Source: Acidovorax sp. sic0104 (GTDB lineage: Bacteria > Pseudomonadota > Gammaproteobacteria > Burkholderiales > Burkholderiaceae_C). Taken from it: a stretch of DNA of 64,000 bases. The stretch spans positions 62,001 to 126,000 of the forward strand of contig NZ_JAHUWH010000011.1 of assembly GCF_019219095.1 (NCBI RefSeq), read 5' to 3'. Positions 34,287 through 43,189 of this stretch are shown here, in pieces; positions within the stretch are counted from its first letter, which is position 1, and the number at the start of each line of letters is the position of its first letter. The notes below the pieces were generated by a model. That model had not been told where the DNA came from. It was given only the letters and a program-made list of their open reading frames with translations, and made no database searches. A program made the translations under genes and the position numbers.

Positions 34287-35603
34287 ATGCGCGTGATTGT
34301 TCTGGGCGCCGGCTTGCTCGGCGTGACTTCGGCTTATTTCCTCTCGCAACTCGGCCACGACGTGACCGTCATCGACCGCCAGGGCGCGCCCGGCGCCGAA
34401 ACCAGCTTTGCCAACGGCGGGCAGATCTCGGTGAGCCACGCCGAGCCCTGGGCCAACCCGAGCGCACCGCTCAAGGTGCTGCAGTGGCTGGGCCAGGAAG
34501 ACGCGCCGCTATTGTTCCGCCTGCGCGCCGACATGCGCCAGTGGCTCTGGGGCCTGGCCTTTCTGCGCAACTGCACGCCGGCGCGCACGCGCCACAACAT
34601 CGAGCAGATCGTGAGCCTGGGCACCTACAGCCGCAGCGTGCTGCAGCAACTGCGCGCTGCCACCGGACTCCAGTACGACCAGCGCACGCAGGGCATCCTG
34701 CATTTCTACACCAACGCCAAGGAATTCGACGGCGCCCTGGAACCGGCCGAGCAGATGCGCGCCCTGGGCTGCGAGCGCCAGGTCATCAGCGCCGACGAGG
34801 CCGTGCGCATCGAGCCGGCCCTCGCCCACATCCGCCCACAGCTGGCGGGCGCCACCTTCACCGCCGAAGACGAATCGGGCGATGCGAACCAGTTCACGCG
34901 CGTGCTGGCCGCCCTCTGCGAGACGGCGGGCGTGCAGTTTCGGCTGGGCCACCACATCACCGCGCTGCGCGAGGCAGGTGGGCGCATCGACCATGTGGAG
35001 GTGACCACGCCCGAGGGCCGCTTCGAGCGCGTGCAGGGCGATGCCTTCGTGCTGGCCATGGGCTCGTTCAGCCCGCTGCTGACGCAGCCGCTGGGCATTC
35101 GCCTGCCGATCTACCCGGCCAAGGGCTATTCGGTGACCATGCCGGTCAAGGACGCGGCCCGGGCCCACCAGGTGAGCCTGACGGACGACGAGTTCAAGCT
35201 CGTGTTCTCGCGCTACACCAGCGCGCAGGGCGACCGCCTGCGCATCGCCGGCACGGCGGAGTTGAACGGCTACGACCGCCACCTGAACCAGGTGCGCTGC
35301 GACGCCATCGTGCGCCGCGTGGAGCAGCTCTTCCCGGGTGCGGGCGACGCCAGCCAGGCCCAGTTCTGGACGGGCCTGCGCCCCGCCACGCCCAGCAATG
35401 TGCCGCTGATCGGCAAGACGAAGCTCGCCAACCTGTTCCTCAACACCGGCCACGGCACGCTGGGCTGGACGCACGCCTGCGGCTCGGGCCAGGCGCTGGC
35501 CGACATCGTGAGCGGGCGGGTGCCGCAGGTGGACTTCGATTTCCAGGGGCTGGAGCGCTCGGGCCGTCCGGCGGCGCTGCTGCCGTCGAGAACCACGGCC
35601 TGA
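34287..35603 (+). CDS. dadA: D-amino acid dehydrogenase
   Basis: This is a 438-residue FAD enzyme of the DadA type. It oxidatively deaminates D-amino acids at the inner membrane and passes electrons to quinone. The N-terminal motif VIVLGAGLLGVTSAYFL binds FAD. ETSFANGGQISVSHAEPWANP and the C-terminal NTGHGTLGWTHACGSG are family signatures. It is led by a tandem glycine riboswitch, so glycine, rather than D-alanine via an Lrp protein, probably sets its expression. No alanine racemase gene is adjacent. Confidence 0.93.
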   Translation: MRVIVLGAGLLGVTSAYFLSQLGHDVTVIDRQGAPGAETSFANGGQISVSHAEPWANPSAPLKVLQWLGQEDAPLLFRLRADMRQWLWGLAFLRNCTPARTRHNIEQIVSLGTYSRSVLQQLRAATGLQYDQRTQGILHFYTNAKEFDGALEPAEQMRALGCERQVISADEAVRIEPALAHIRPQLAGATFTAEDESGDANQFTRVLAALCETAGVQFRLGHHITALREAGGRIDHVEVTTPEGRFERVQGDAFVLAMGSFSPLLTQPLGIRLPIYPAKGYSVTMPVKDAARAHQVSLTDDEFKLVFSRYTSAQGDRLRIAGTAELNGYDRHLNQVRCDAIVRRVEQLFPGAGDASQAQFWTGLRPATPSNVPLIGKTKLANLFLNTGHGTLGWTHACGSGQALADIVSGRVPQVDFDFQGLERSGRPAALLPSRTTA

Positions 35604-35629
35604 GCAAGACCCCAGACCCCGGGGGAGGC

Positions 35630-36046
35630 CTACTTGGCAGCCCCCGTGGCATGCGCCACAAAGCTCGCCACGGCCTGCATGTCCTTCTCGCTCATGCGTT
35701 CGGCATACGAGGGCATGACACCGATGCCCGCCTTGAGCGCCCGCAGCACGCGCGGTGCATCGGGCTTGAGCTCATCGAGCACCGGGCCCACCTGGCCTTC
35801 GGCACCGGCCGCCTGCAGCGTGTGGCACACGGCGCAGGCCGGCTGGATCGTGGTGAACAGCTCCTTGCCCCGCGCCAGTTCTGCCGCGTCGGAGGCCCAA
35901 CTGCCGCCTGTCGACAGCAACAGCAGTGCCAATGCGAGGGCACGCCCCCAAGCCAGTGCCACCGTGGATCTGGCTGCGCCAGTCCGCCGGTGGCGTCCCC
36001 CCCCAGGGGGGAAGGCGCGCAGCGCCTCAGGGGGGAGCCTTGTCAT
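35630..36046 (-). CDS. sorB: c-type cytochrome subunit of sulfite dehydrogenase (SorB-like)
   Basis: This is a small c-type cytochrome, 138 residues from the ATG at 36046. A signal peptide ends near WASDA (about 52), the heme motif is CAVCH (71-75) and M111 is the likely axial ligand. It is the electron acceptor of the SorA molybdenum subunit encoded just upstream, with which it overlaps by four bases. Residues 1-28 are encoded by a GC-rich dispersed repeat. A GTG nearer the hydrophobic core (about residue 29) could be the original start. Confidence 0.8.
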   Translation of the reverse strand: MTRLPPEALRAFPPGGGRHRRTGAARSTVALAWGRALALALLLLSTGGSWASDAAELARGKELFTTIQPACAVCHTLQAAGAEGQVGPVLDELKPDAPRVLRALKAGIGVMPSYAERMSEKDMQAVASFVAHATGAAK

Positions 36047-37260
36047 GCGACGGTGATCGTCACGGCATGGTCGCGCCAACTGGCGTTGTTGTAGCCGCCC
36101 AGGTTTTCCTCGCGCTGCTCGGCCTGCACCGTGCCCGCTGCGTCGGTGGCGCGGCTGGCCAGCACATGGGTGCCCGCGCCGAGCTGCACGGGCAGCACGA
36201 ACTGGCGCCAGGCGAACTTGCCCAGGTCGGGCCCGATGAGGCGCGCGGCCTGCCAGGTCTTGCCGCCGTCCACCGATACCTCCACGCCCTTGATGGCCTG
36301 CGTGCCGCCAAAGGCCACTCCGTGCACCTGCACCAGCCCGGGCTTGAGCGTGCCTTTCTCGGGCAGCGGGCCGTTGATCCAGGACTTCACGCCCATCTCC
36401 CACACCGAGGGCTGGTCGGGCGCTGCCTTGGTGCCAGGGGGCGACATGCGGTAGCCGTGCGACATGATGCGCGCCTGCGATTGCGCGCTGGAGAACGCCA
36501 CGCGCTTGACGTACTTGATGTTGTTCACCCCCTGGTATCCCGGCACCACCAGCCGCAGCGGGCCTCCATGGGCCAGCGAGATCGGTTCGCCGTTCATCTC
36601 CCAGGCCAGCAGCGCATCTTCGGTGGCCTTGACAGGCACCGAGCGCTCCACCAAGACCGACAGCGGGTCTACGCCCTCGGGCAACTTCTCGCCCCCAGTG
36701 CCCGTGAGGTACGCGGCGCCATCAGCCAGGCCGCCGAGCGCTGCCACCACGTTGCGCAACGGCACGCCGCTCCACACCACGCAGCCTGCAGCACCCACGG
36801 CCCACGGCGTGCCGCTGGGCTTGCTGGGGAAGAAACCACGCCCGTTGCCAGAACACTGCAGCACCGTCGCCACGGTCTCCACGCCCAGGCTCTTGAGCTC
36901 GGCAAGCGTGAGGCTGCGCGGATTCTTCACACCTTCGAAGGCCACCGTCCAGGCGTCGCGGTTGTCCAGAATGGCCGCGTCCGGTGCGGGCAGGTTGTTG
37001 CGCACATACAGCTGATTGGACGGCGTGATCACGCTGGTGCCGAAGGCCGAGCGCTTGGTCTCCAGCGTGCTGCTGCTGTGCACGATGAGCGCATCGGATG
37101 TCTTCCACCCCGCATACGCGGGCAACGGCTTCGCGGCAGCTGGGGCTGCAGCGGCCTGTGCGACGGCGCGGCCGCTCCAGCCTGCGAGGCCAATGGCGCT
37201 CAGCGCCGCGGCGCTTCCGGCCAGCAGGTGACGGCGCGGCAGGGCGAGGGAATCTTTCAT
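36043..37260 (-). CDS. sorA: Sulfite dehydrogenase molybdenum subunit (SorA-like)
   Basis: This is a 405-residue sulfite-oxidase-family protein that oxidises sulfite to sulfate in the periplasm. A twin-arginine-type signal (LPRRHLLAGSAAAL) exports it folded with its molybdopterin. The molybdenum-ligating cysteine is C136 in VLQCSGNGRG, and WSGVPLRNV and HGGPLRLVVPGYQG are core motifs. The C-terminal third is the dimerisation domain (SVDGGKTWQAARL). The cytochrome gene follows directly, as in SorAB of Starkeya. A PhnD-rhodanese fusion is divergent on the other side, supporting a sulfur-oxidation role. Confidence 0.9.
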   Translation of the reverse strand: MKDSLALPRRHLLAGSAAALSAIGLAGWSGRAVAQAAAAPAAAKPLPAYAGWKTSDALIVHSSSTLETKRSAFGTSVITPSNQLYVRNNLPAPDAAILDNRDAWTVAFEGVKNPRSLTLAELKSLGVETVATVLQCSGNGRGFFPSKPSGTPWAVGAAGCVVWSGVPLRNVVAALGGLADGAAYLTGTGGEKLPEGVDPLSVLVERSVPVKATEDALLAWEMNGEPISLAHGGPLRLVVPGYQGVNNIKYVKRVAFSSAQSQARIMSHGYRMSPPGTKAAPDQPSVWEMGVKSWINGPLPEKGTLKPGLVQVHGVAFGGTQAIKGVEVSVDGGKTWQAARLIGPDLGKFAWRQFVLPVQLGAGTHVLASRATDAAGTVQAEQREENLGGYNNASWRDHAVTITVA

Positions 37261-37461
37261 GGGCTCAGTCTCCGGGAAGTTGTAAACGAATCAACACAAA
37301 CAGCTACATGCCGGGCTCCGCGCAAAACCCTGCCGTTGCGCGCCCGTACCGGCGCAAGCCGCATTCTGTGCGTCAAGATCCCCTATTCACCCCTTTCAAG
37401 TTTGTCATCAGATGTAATAGTAATAAGCATATGGAAACATTCGTGCGCATGGCGGTGAGCT

Positions 37462-37476
37462 GCGGCATATTGCCGC
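37462..37476. promoter_or_regulatory. Palindrome before the PhnD-rhodanese gene
   Basis: GCGGCA-TAT-TGCCGC is a perfect 6-bp-arm palindrome ending 21 bases before the start codon and just upstream of a GGGAAAGGGGG ribosome binding site. It could be an operator or a leader hairpin. The AT-rich stretch 37400-37435 upstream is the likely promoter area of the 237-base divergent gap. Confidence 0.4.
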
Positions 37477-37497
37477 TTCCAGGGAAAGGGGGTTGCC

Positions 37498-38673
37498 ATG
37501 AACCGCTGCAGAAGATTTTTGGGTGCGAGGATCGGCGCTGCGCTGCTGGTCGCTGGCGCGCCCTGTGGCGCGCAGGCACAGCTCAGCGCGCTGGTCGCGG
37601 TGGAGCCCACGGCCAAGAAAGCGGCGCACACCATCCTGCGCGGCGCGGCCGAGTCCGGTCTTTCCAAGGCAGCCGGCCAGTCCGTCACCGTCAGCACCAG
37701 CGAGGACCTGTCGGATGTGATGCGGGCCACGCGCAGTGCCGGCTTCGACATTTTCATCGGCCCGCCGCAGGTGGCCGCCTCCGCCTTGCAACGGGGCTAC
37801 GAGCTGGTGGGCGCGACGCAAAAGTCCGACAGGTACCTGCTGGTGGGCGCGCAGCAGATCGATGCCTTGGGCGCCATGAAAGGCCGGCGCCTGTACCTGC
37901 CGCAGCAGGACTCGGTCTACACGTACATGGCGCGCGGCATGCTCAACGAGGCAGGCCTGTCATTCCAGGACCTGCGCAGCGTGCAGTACGAGAAGTTTCC
38001 GCAGGCCGGCCTGACAGCACTGGCCCTGGGCTCCGCCGACGCGACGGTGGTGCGCGAGGACGAATGGGCCGAGTGGTCCGCCGCCCACCCCAAGACAGCG
38101 CGCGTGCTGGCCACATCGCAGCCGGTGCCGGGGGGCTTTTCCGTCGTGGTGAAGAAAGACCTGCCCGCAGAGACGCGCGGCAAGCTCGCCCAGTGGTTCG
38201 GCACATCCTCTACAGGCGTCGGCCTGCCGGCCGTGGCCGTGAAGCCGGAAAGTACCGAGTACAAGCGCCTGGCGGAGCTGGGCCTGTTCACGCCCAGCAG
38301 TCTGCCGGGCGTGAACCGCGTGAGCGCCAAGGAAGCGCGCGACCTGCTGGCGCGTGGCGCCACGCTGGTCGACACCCGCACCGAAAAGGAATACAAGGCC
38401 AAGCGCATCCGGGGCGCCGTGTTCGCGGCATACGTCGAAAAAAGCCTCAAGGACGTGGCCTTCAATGCGGCGCAGGACGACTTCCAATCACTCGACAAGG
38501 TGCCGCAGCTCGACAAGGCCAAACCGGTGATCTTTGCGTGCAATGGCGCCGAATGCTGGAAGTCGTACAAAGCTGCCAAGGTGGCTGCCGCCAAGGGCTT
38601 CACCTCGGTGCACTGGCTGCGCGGCGGCCTGCCGGAGTGGGATGAGAACGGGCTGCCCACCGAAGGGGGCTAG
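37498..38673 (+). CDS. PhnD-like binding protein fused to a rhodanese domain
   Basis: This is a 391-residue exported fusion. A signal peptide (about 1-28, ending AQA) is followed by a PhnD/type 2 periplasmic binding domain (about 30-270, DIFIGPPQVAA and ALALGSADATVV). The rest (about 275-391) is a rhodanese domain with VDTRTEKEYKAKRIRGA and the active loop CNGAECW, whose cysteine carries sulfur in true rhodaneses. No ABC permease or ATPase is nearby, so it is probably not a simple uptake receptor. It is divergent from the sulfite dehydrogenase genes. A role in periplasmic thiosulfate, persulfide or cyanide chemistry is an inference. Confidence 0.85.
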   Translation: MNRCRRFLGARIGAALLVAGAPCGAQAQLSALVAVEPTAKKAAHTILRGAAESGLSKAAGQSVTVSTSEDLSDVMRATRSAGFDIFIGPPQVAASALQRGYELVGATQKSDRYLLVGAQQIDALGAMKGRRLYLPQQDSVYTYMARGMLNEAGLSFQDLRSVQYEKFPQAGLTALALGSADATVVREDEWAEWSAAHPKTARVLATSQPVPGGFSVVVKKDLPAETRGKLAQWFGTSSTGVGLPAVAVKPESTEYKRLAELGLFTPSSLPGVNRVSAKEARDLLARGATLVDTRTEKEYKAKRIRGAVFAAYVEKSLKDVAFNAAQDDFQSLDKVPQLDKAKPVIFACNGAECWKSYKAAKVAAAKGFTSVHWLRGGLPEWDENGLPTEGG

Positions 38674-38856
38674 GCCCGGCCCGGCCCCAGGAAGGCACTT
38701 GATCAGACGCGCGCCGAGTAGCCGCGCAGCCCCAGGCCCGGCGCGGCGCGAAGCCAAATGCCCACGGTCCCGCGCGTGCCTGCGACGGGTGTTACCGCGT
38801 GTGTCCCTACAATCATCAGCTTCTCAACACCCAAGGGCGCGCAAGGCACCCTTTGT

Positions 38857-40179
38857 ATGGAAATAGCAATACTGTTCGCCCTCATCTTTCTCAACGGCCT
38901 GTTTGCCATGTCGGAGATCGCTCTGGTCACGGCGCGGAAGGCCCGGCTGCAAAAGCTGATTGACGAGGGCGATAGCGGTGCCGCCGCCGCCGTGAAGCTG
39001 GGCGAAGATCCCACGCGTTTTCTCTCCACCATCCAGATCGGCATCACGTCCATCGGCGTGCTCAACGGTATCGTGGGCGAGGCCGCACTGGCCGCACCGC
39101 TGGCCGCGTGGCTCGGTTCGCTGGGCGTGCCGATGCAGTACGGCAGCTATGCCGCCACCGGCCTGGTGGTGGTGCTGATCACGTACTTCTCGATCGTGGT
39201 GGGCGAGCTGGTACCCAAGCGCATCGGCCAGTCGTACCCCGAGACCTTTGCCCGCCTGGTGGCACGCCCCATCAACTTCCTGGCGCTGGCCACCAAGCCG
39301 TTCGTGCTGCTGCTGTCCACGTCCACCCGCACCCTGCTGCGCCTCCTGGGCGTGAAGGAAACCAGCGGCAGCCCCGTGACGGAAGAGGAGATCCACGCGA
39401 TGCTGGTGGAAGGCACGACGGCCGGGGTGATCGAGTCGCACGAGCACACCATGGTGCGCAACGTGTTCCGGCTGGACGACCGCCAGATCGGCTCGCTGAT
39501 GCTGCCGCGCGGTGACGTGGTGTGCCTGGACATCGAAGCCCCTTTCGAGGAGAACCTGGCTCGCATCGAGGAATCGGACCACGCCCGATTCCCCGTGGTG
39601 CGCGGCGGCATGGACAACATCCTCGGTGTGATCAACGCGCGCCAGTGGCTGTCGCGGGCGCTGCGCGACCGCCAGCAGGGTCTTGCCGACCAGGCGCTGC
39701 AGGCCGCGCTGTACGTGCCCGAGACCATCACGGGCATGGAGCTGCTGGACAACTTCCGGCTGCAGGACGTGCACATGGCGTTCGTGATCGACGAATACGG
39801 CGAGGTGCAGGGCATCGTGACGCTGCAGGACCTGATCGAGGCCATCACCGGCGAGTTCCAGCCGCGCGACCCCGAGACTTCCTGGGCGCTGCAGCGCGAC
39901 GACGGCAGTTGGCTGCTGGACGGCCACATCCCCGTGCCCGAACTCAAGGACCGCCTGAACCTGGACACCGTGCCCGAGGAAGAGCGCGGCCGCTACCACA
40001 CCTTGAGCGGCATGATCATGCTGCTGACGGGCCGCCTGCCCAAGGTGACCGACACCGTGCAGTGGGAGAACTGGAAGCTCGAAGTGGTGGACATGGACGG
40101 CAAGACCATCGACAAGATCCTGGCCACCAGGCTGTCCGACGAAGAACGCAGCGAGCCCGAAAGCCTGCCTGCAGCATAG
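38857..40179 (+). CDS. HlyC/CorC (CNNM)-family membrane protein
   Basis: This is a 440-residue protein. An N-terminal DUF21/CNNM domain has about four membrane helices (FALIFLNGLFAMSEIALV near the start and VVVGELVPKRIGQ). A CBS pair follows (about 200-330, FPVVRGGMDNILGVI and MAFVIDEYGEVQGIVTLQDLIE). The C-terminus is a CorC/HlyC transporter-associated domain. The ATG at 38857 sits right before the first helix. A longer reading upstream adds a non-conserved stretch. Members are linked to magnesium or cobalt efflux and resistance, and 'hemolysin' in the name is historical. It ends before a strong terminator. Confidence 0.9.
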   Translation: MEIAILFALIFLNGLFAMSEIALVTARKARLQKLIDEGDSGAAAAVKLGEDPTRFLSTIQIGITSIGVLNGIVGEAALAAPLAAWLGSLGVPMQYGSYAATGLVVVLITYFSIVVGELVPKRIGQSYPETFARLVARPINFLALATKPFVLLLSTSTRTLLRLLGVKETSGSPVTEEEIHAMLVEGTTAGVIESHEHTMVRNVFRLDDRQIGSLMLPRGDVVCLDIEAPFEENLARIEESDHARFPVVRGGMDNILGVINARQWLSRALRDRQQGLADQALQAALYVPETITGMELLDNFRLQDVHMAFVIDEYGEVQGIVTLQDLIEAITGEFQPRDPETSWALQRDDGSWLLDGHIPVPELKDRLNLDTVPEEERGRYHTLSGMIMLLTGRLPKVTDTVQWENWKLEVVDMDGKTIDKILATRLSDEERSEPESLPAA

Positions 40180-40220
40180 ACGAGGGCGCCCCCGCCGTCA
40201 CAGGCGGGGCCCCTCGGAAC

Positions 40221-40245
40221 AAGGCGGCCCGCAGCCGCCTTTTTC
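40221..40245. terminator. Bidirectional intrinsic terminator
   Basis: AAGGCGGC (40221-40228), a five-base loop and GCCGCCTT (40234-40241) are followed by TTTTCTTT. The leading AA and trailing TT give it function in both directions. It lies between the convergent CorC-like and FIST genes. Confidence 0.85.
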
Positions 40246-40269
40246 TTTCCAAGGTGCGTGGCGAGAGCC

Positions 40270-41589
40270 TCAGGGCGCCACGAACACCGTCAGCACGCCG
40301 GTATAGCCGTACAGATGGTGGTGCGCGATCTCTCCGCCCGCAAAAAAGCCCGCCAGCGGCACGTCGCCCAGCGCATGGCGCACGATCTGCAGCTCGGCGC
40401 TGGGCCCGCCGAAGTGCGGCCCGCCACGGCCCGAGCAGCTCACGTAGAGCGCCCCGCAGATGCGCTGGCCGGCCCTGGGCGGTGCGGCAGTGCTGGGCGC
40501 CAGCGACGCGGGCAGGGTGTCGCCGTCTGCGTCTGACACCACGTGCAGCGGCTCCAGCTCTTCGGGCTCCAGCTCCTCGCGGATCTCAGCGCAGATGCGC
40601 ATGAGGTCGGCACGGGCGGCGGCCACGTTGCGCTGGCAGAACGCCAGGTGCATGCCGGTCTCCACGCGGTCGGCCAGGGCCACGCCACGGCGGGTGCCGT
40701 CAAGCCCCACGATGTGGCGCACGCGCGTGTCGGTACCGAAGTGGCCCGTGCGGCGCTGGCTCTGGGGCTGCTCGCCCGCGTTGACCAGGCCGGCAAGCGT
40801 GGCGCGCACTTTGCGCAGCGCAGGCTGCGGGTCGCCTTCCAGCGTCACTTCGAGGGTGTCGAGCAGCACGTCGAGCGCAGGCTCGCCATCGAGCTCGAGC
40901 ACCACGTTCTCCTGCGCGGCCGTGACGGCACGCAGTGCCCCCACCGGCTGGCAGCCCTGGGTCACGCGCGAGACCAGCGCCACGCCAGGCCCGAAGGCCA
41001 CGCCCGACAAGCCGCCGTCGAACACTCCTGACGCAGCGCCATGCCCCGCGATGTTGCCGTTGCCGCCCACCGCGAACTGCACGCTCGCATGGCGGCTGGC
41101 GGTGAGGCCGCCAAAAAGATAGCCTGTGTCGGTGCGCTCAGCCATCTCGTGGATCAGCTCGGCCAGCTCCGGCGTGTGGCCGTCCGCGTGGACCAGCGCC
41201 GTGTGCGCGGTGAACCCGCCGTCGCCGTGCAGCGGGTGCATTGGATGCGTCGGCAGCGGCGCCACGCCCGAGAACACGCGGTACTGGTCGGCGGGGATGT
41301 CGAGCAGCATGACCGACAGCGCGGGCTCGTCGAAGTATTCGGCATTGTTCGCCGACACACCCACGCCCACGGTGCCGCTCCAGTCGGTCACCTCGGGCAA
41401 CTCGCCCGCCACGTACTCGAGCAGCGCCTGGGCTTCGTCAGCGTAGTGGTCGGTGATGTACATCAGGCCCAGCGTGGGCGCTGTGGCGTAGCCTGGCAGC
41501 GCCATCTGCGCGCGCAACTGCGCCAGCACCAGGGCCGCAGCCATGCGCCACTGGGGGTGGGTGGCGTGGCCGGAAGGAAATAGCTTCAT
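40270..41589 (-). CDS. FIST-domain sensory protein
   Basis: This is a 439-residue protein with FIST N (about 25-235) and FIST C (about 240-420) domains. GLMYITDHYADEA, GTVGVGVSANNAEYFDEPALSVML-type strands and the C-terminal GFFAGGEIAHHHLYGYTGVL are family marks. FIST domains are predicted to bind small ligands such as amino acids and usually sit upstream of kinases or cyclases. Here the domain pair stands alone with no signalling output domain and no adjacent kinase. It starts 67 bases after the PhaM stop. Confidence 0.85.
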   Translation of the reverse strand: MKLFPSGHATHPQWRMAAALVLAQLRAQMALPGYATAPTLGLMYITDHYADEAQALLEYVAGELPEVTDWSGTVGVGVSANNAEYFDEPALSVMLLDIPADQYRVFSGVAPLPTHPMHPLHGDGGFTAHTALVHADGHTPELAELIHEMAERTDTGYLFGGLTASRHASVQFAVGGNGNIAGHGAASGVFDGGLSGVAFGPGVALVSRVTQGCQPVGALRAVTAAQENVVLELDGEPALDVLLDTLEVTLEGDPQPALRKVRATLAGLVNAGEQPQSQRRTGHFGTDTRVRHIVGLDGTRRGVALADRVETGMHLAFCQRNVAAARADLMRICAEIREELEPEELEPLHVVSDADGDTLPASLAPSTAAPPRAGQRICGALYVSCSGRGGPHFGGPSAELQIVRHALGDVPLAGFFAGGEIAHHHLYGYTGVLTVFVAP

Positions 41590-41656
41590 CGTGGTCTCTC
41601 GTGGGCGGGCGCGTGGCAGGCGGAACTGCGGCGCAGGCGGCCTCCTGCCAGCCCCT

Positions 41657-42526
41657 TCAGCCCGCGCGCTTGCGCGGCGAGGCGCTGGTGCGGGAGGTGG
41701 TTTTCTTGGCCGCCGTCTTGGCGGCTGTCTTGCGGGGAGCTGCCTTCCTTGCAGACGCTGGAGCGGATTTCTTGCCCGCGCCAGAGGCCGATGCAGCGCG
41801 CTTGCCCGCGCCCTGCACGGTCTGCATGCCCTTGGCAGCGAACTGGCTGGCCATGCCCGAGGCCGTCTTGAACGCCTCCTTGGCCAGGCCCGTGGCCATG
41901 TTCTTGGTGGTGTCGATGGCAGTCTGCTTGGCTGCGTCCTTCATCGCGTTGGCGGCGATCTGCTGGAACTGGCTGGTCAGCGCGCCCCACCACTGCATGG
42001 GGTCCACCACCGTACCCTCGGCTGCGCTCACGGCCTTGGCCTTTCCGGCCCGGGCCTTGGGCGCAGGGGCCTCCTCTGCCGCCGGATCTTCTTCTTCCTG
42101 CGCTCCGGCATCGCGGCCCGTCACGCGGGCGGCGGCGCTGGTCACGGCCTCGGCGGCACCGGTGACGGTGTCGGCGGCCTTCTGCACGCCGCTCATCACG
42201 GTGTCGGCGGTCTTGAGCTTGAATGCGTTGGCCACATCGCCCATGCTGAAGTTCATGCCCTTGAGCGTGGCCAGGGTCATCTTCTGTACTTCCAGCGCCT
42301 GGATGGTGGCGGCCAGCGCGCGCGAGTTCTGCTCCAGCCAGAACTGCACGGCCTTCAGCTCCTCGATGCGCTTTTCCAGCTCTTCCACGCTGATGGTGGG
42401 GGCCACCCAGTTGGAGAGATTGGGCAACTGCGGAATGCTGCTGGACGCCCCCTTGGCCAGGCTTTGCAGAAAGTCAAAACCGGGGACGAATTTGCCGAAA
42501 CCGAAGTTGTTGGATGTGTCGCTCAT
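41657..42526 (-). CDS. phaM: Polyhydroxyalkanoate granule regulator PhaM
   Basis: This is a 289-residue protein. The N-terminal region (FVPGFDFLQSLAKG, then ISVEELEKRIEELKAVQFWLEQN) is the conserved PhaM domain that activates PHA synthase. The middle is alanine-rich and helical. The C-terminus is a lysine/alanine histone-like tail (KTAAKTAAKKTTSR) that binds DNA. PhaM links PHB granules to the nucleoid, so they are shared between daughter cells. No phaC or phasin is adjacent. The call implies that the organism stores PHB. Confidence 0.92.
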   Translation of the reverse strand: MSDTSNNFGFGKFVPGFDFLQSLAKGASSSIPQLPNLSNWVAPTISVEELEKRIEELKAVQFWLEQNSRALAATIQALEVQKMTLATLKGMNFSMGDVANAFKLKTADTVMSGVQKAADTVTGAAEAVTSAAARVTGRDAGAQEEEDPAAEEAPAPKARAGKAKAVSAAEGTVVDPMQWWGALTSQFQQIAANAMKDAAKQTAIDTTKNMATGLAKEAFKTASGMASQFAAKGMQTVQGAGKRAASASGAGKKSAPASARKAAPRKTAAKTAAKKTTSRTSASPRKRAG

Positions 42527-42622
42527 GGCCGCTCCGCAAGAGATCTGGGTGGGTCTGTGATGGGGTCACAGCTTACTCCAATGTGTTGCGGACGGAAGGG
42601 GCAGATTCCCGCCCCTGCCCCC

Positions 42623-43129
42623 TCAGTGCTTGTGGCCGTGCCCGTGGCCTGCAGCGGCCGGTGCCGCAGCGCCGCCAGGCGGCGTGGTGGCCACGGGCAC
42701 GCTGAGGTTGAGCTTGCTCTCTGCGCCCTTGGCGTCCTGGAACACCAGGGTCAGGGGCACGGCGGTGTCCTTGGCCAGCGGGGCCTTCAGGTCCAGCAGC
42801 ATGATGTGATAGCCGCCGGGTTTGAGGTCCACCGCCTTGCCAGCGGGCAGTTCAAGCGCGGGGATGGCGCGCATCTTCATCACGTCGCCTTCCATCTTCA
42901 TCTCGTGCACCTCGGTCACGCCCGCAGCAGGTGACTCGGCGCGCACCAGGCGGGCGCTGTCCTGGGCCGTGAGGCGCATGAAGGCGCCAGTGCCCTTTTG
43001 GCCCTGCACGCTGGCACGGGCCCAGGCGCCCTCGACCTTGACGGCTGCGGTCTGCGCCCAGGCGGGGGCGCTGGCGACTGCGGCGACGAGCGTGGCAGCC
43101 AGGGCGGCGGTATGGAGCATTTTTTTCAT
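42623..43129 (-). CDS. PCuAC-type periplasmic copper chaperone
   Basis: This is a 168-residue protein with a signal peptide (about 1-25, ending AWA). The copper(I) motif fits exactly: H75-x10-M86-x21-H108-x-M110. A histidine-rich tail (GHGHGHKH) may bind copper(II). PCuAC proteins deliver copper to cytochrome c oxidase. I chose the ATG at 43129, as upstream residues lack signal-peptide character. It is 60 bases after YcnI, and the two are often partners. Confidence 0.93.
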   Translation of the reverse strand: MKKMLHTAALAATLVAAVASAPAWAQTAAVKVEGAWARASVQGQKGTGAFMRLTAQDSARLVRAESPAAGVTEVHEMKMEGDVMKMRAIPALELPAGKAVDLKPGGYHIMLLDLKAPLAKDTAVPLTLVFQDAKGAESKLNLSVPVATTPPGGAAAPAAAGHGHGHKH

Positions 43130-43189
43130 GGAGAAGGTTCCTTGTTCAGCGGAGGACGGGGATGTGTGCGGGCTGAAGGCCACGCTGGG

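Noticed and set aside
38758-38856. Extended N-terminus of the CorC-like protein
   Set aside because: The 33 extra residues are not hydrophobic or conserved. The first membrane helix begins just after ATG 38857.
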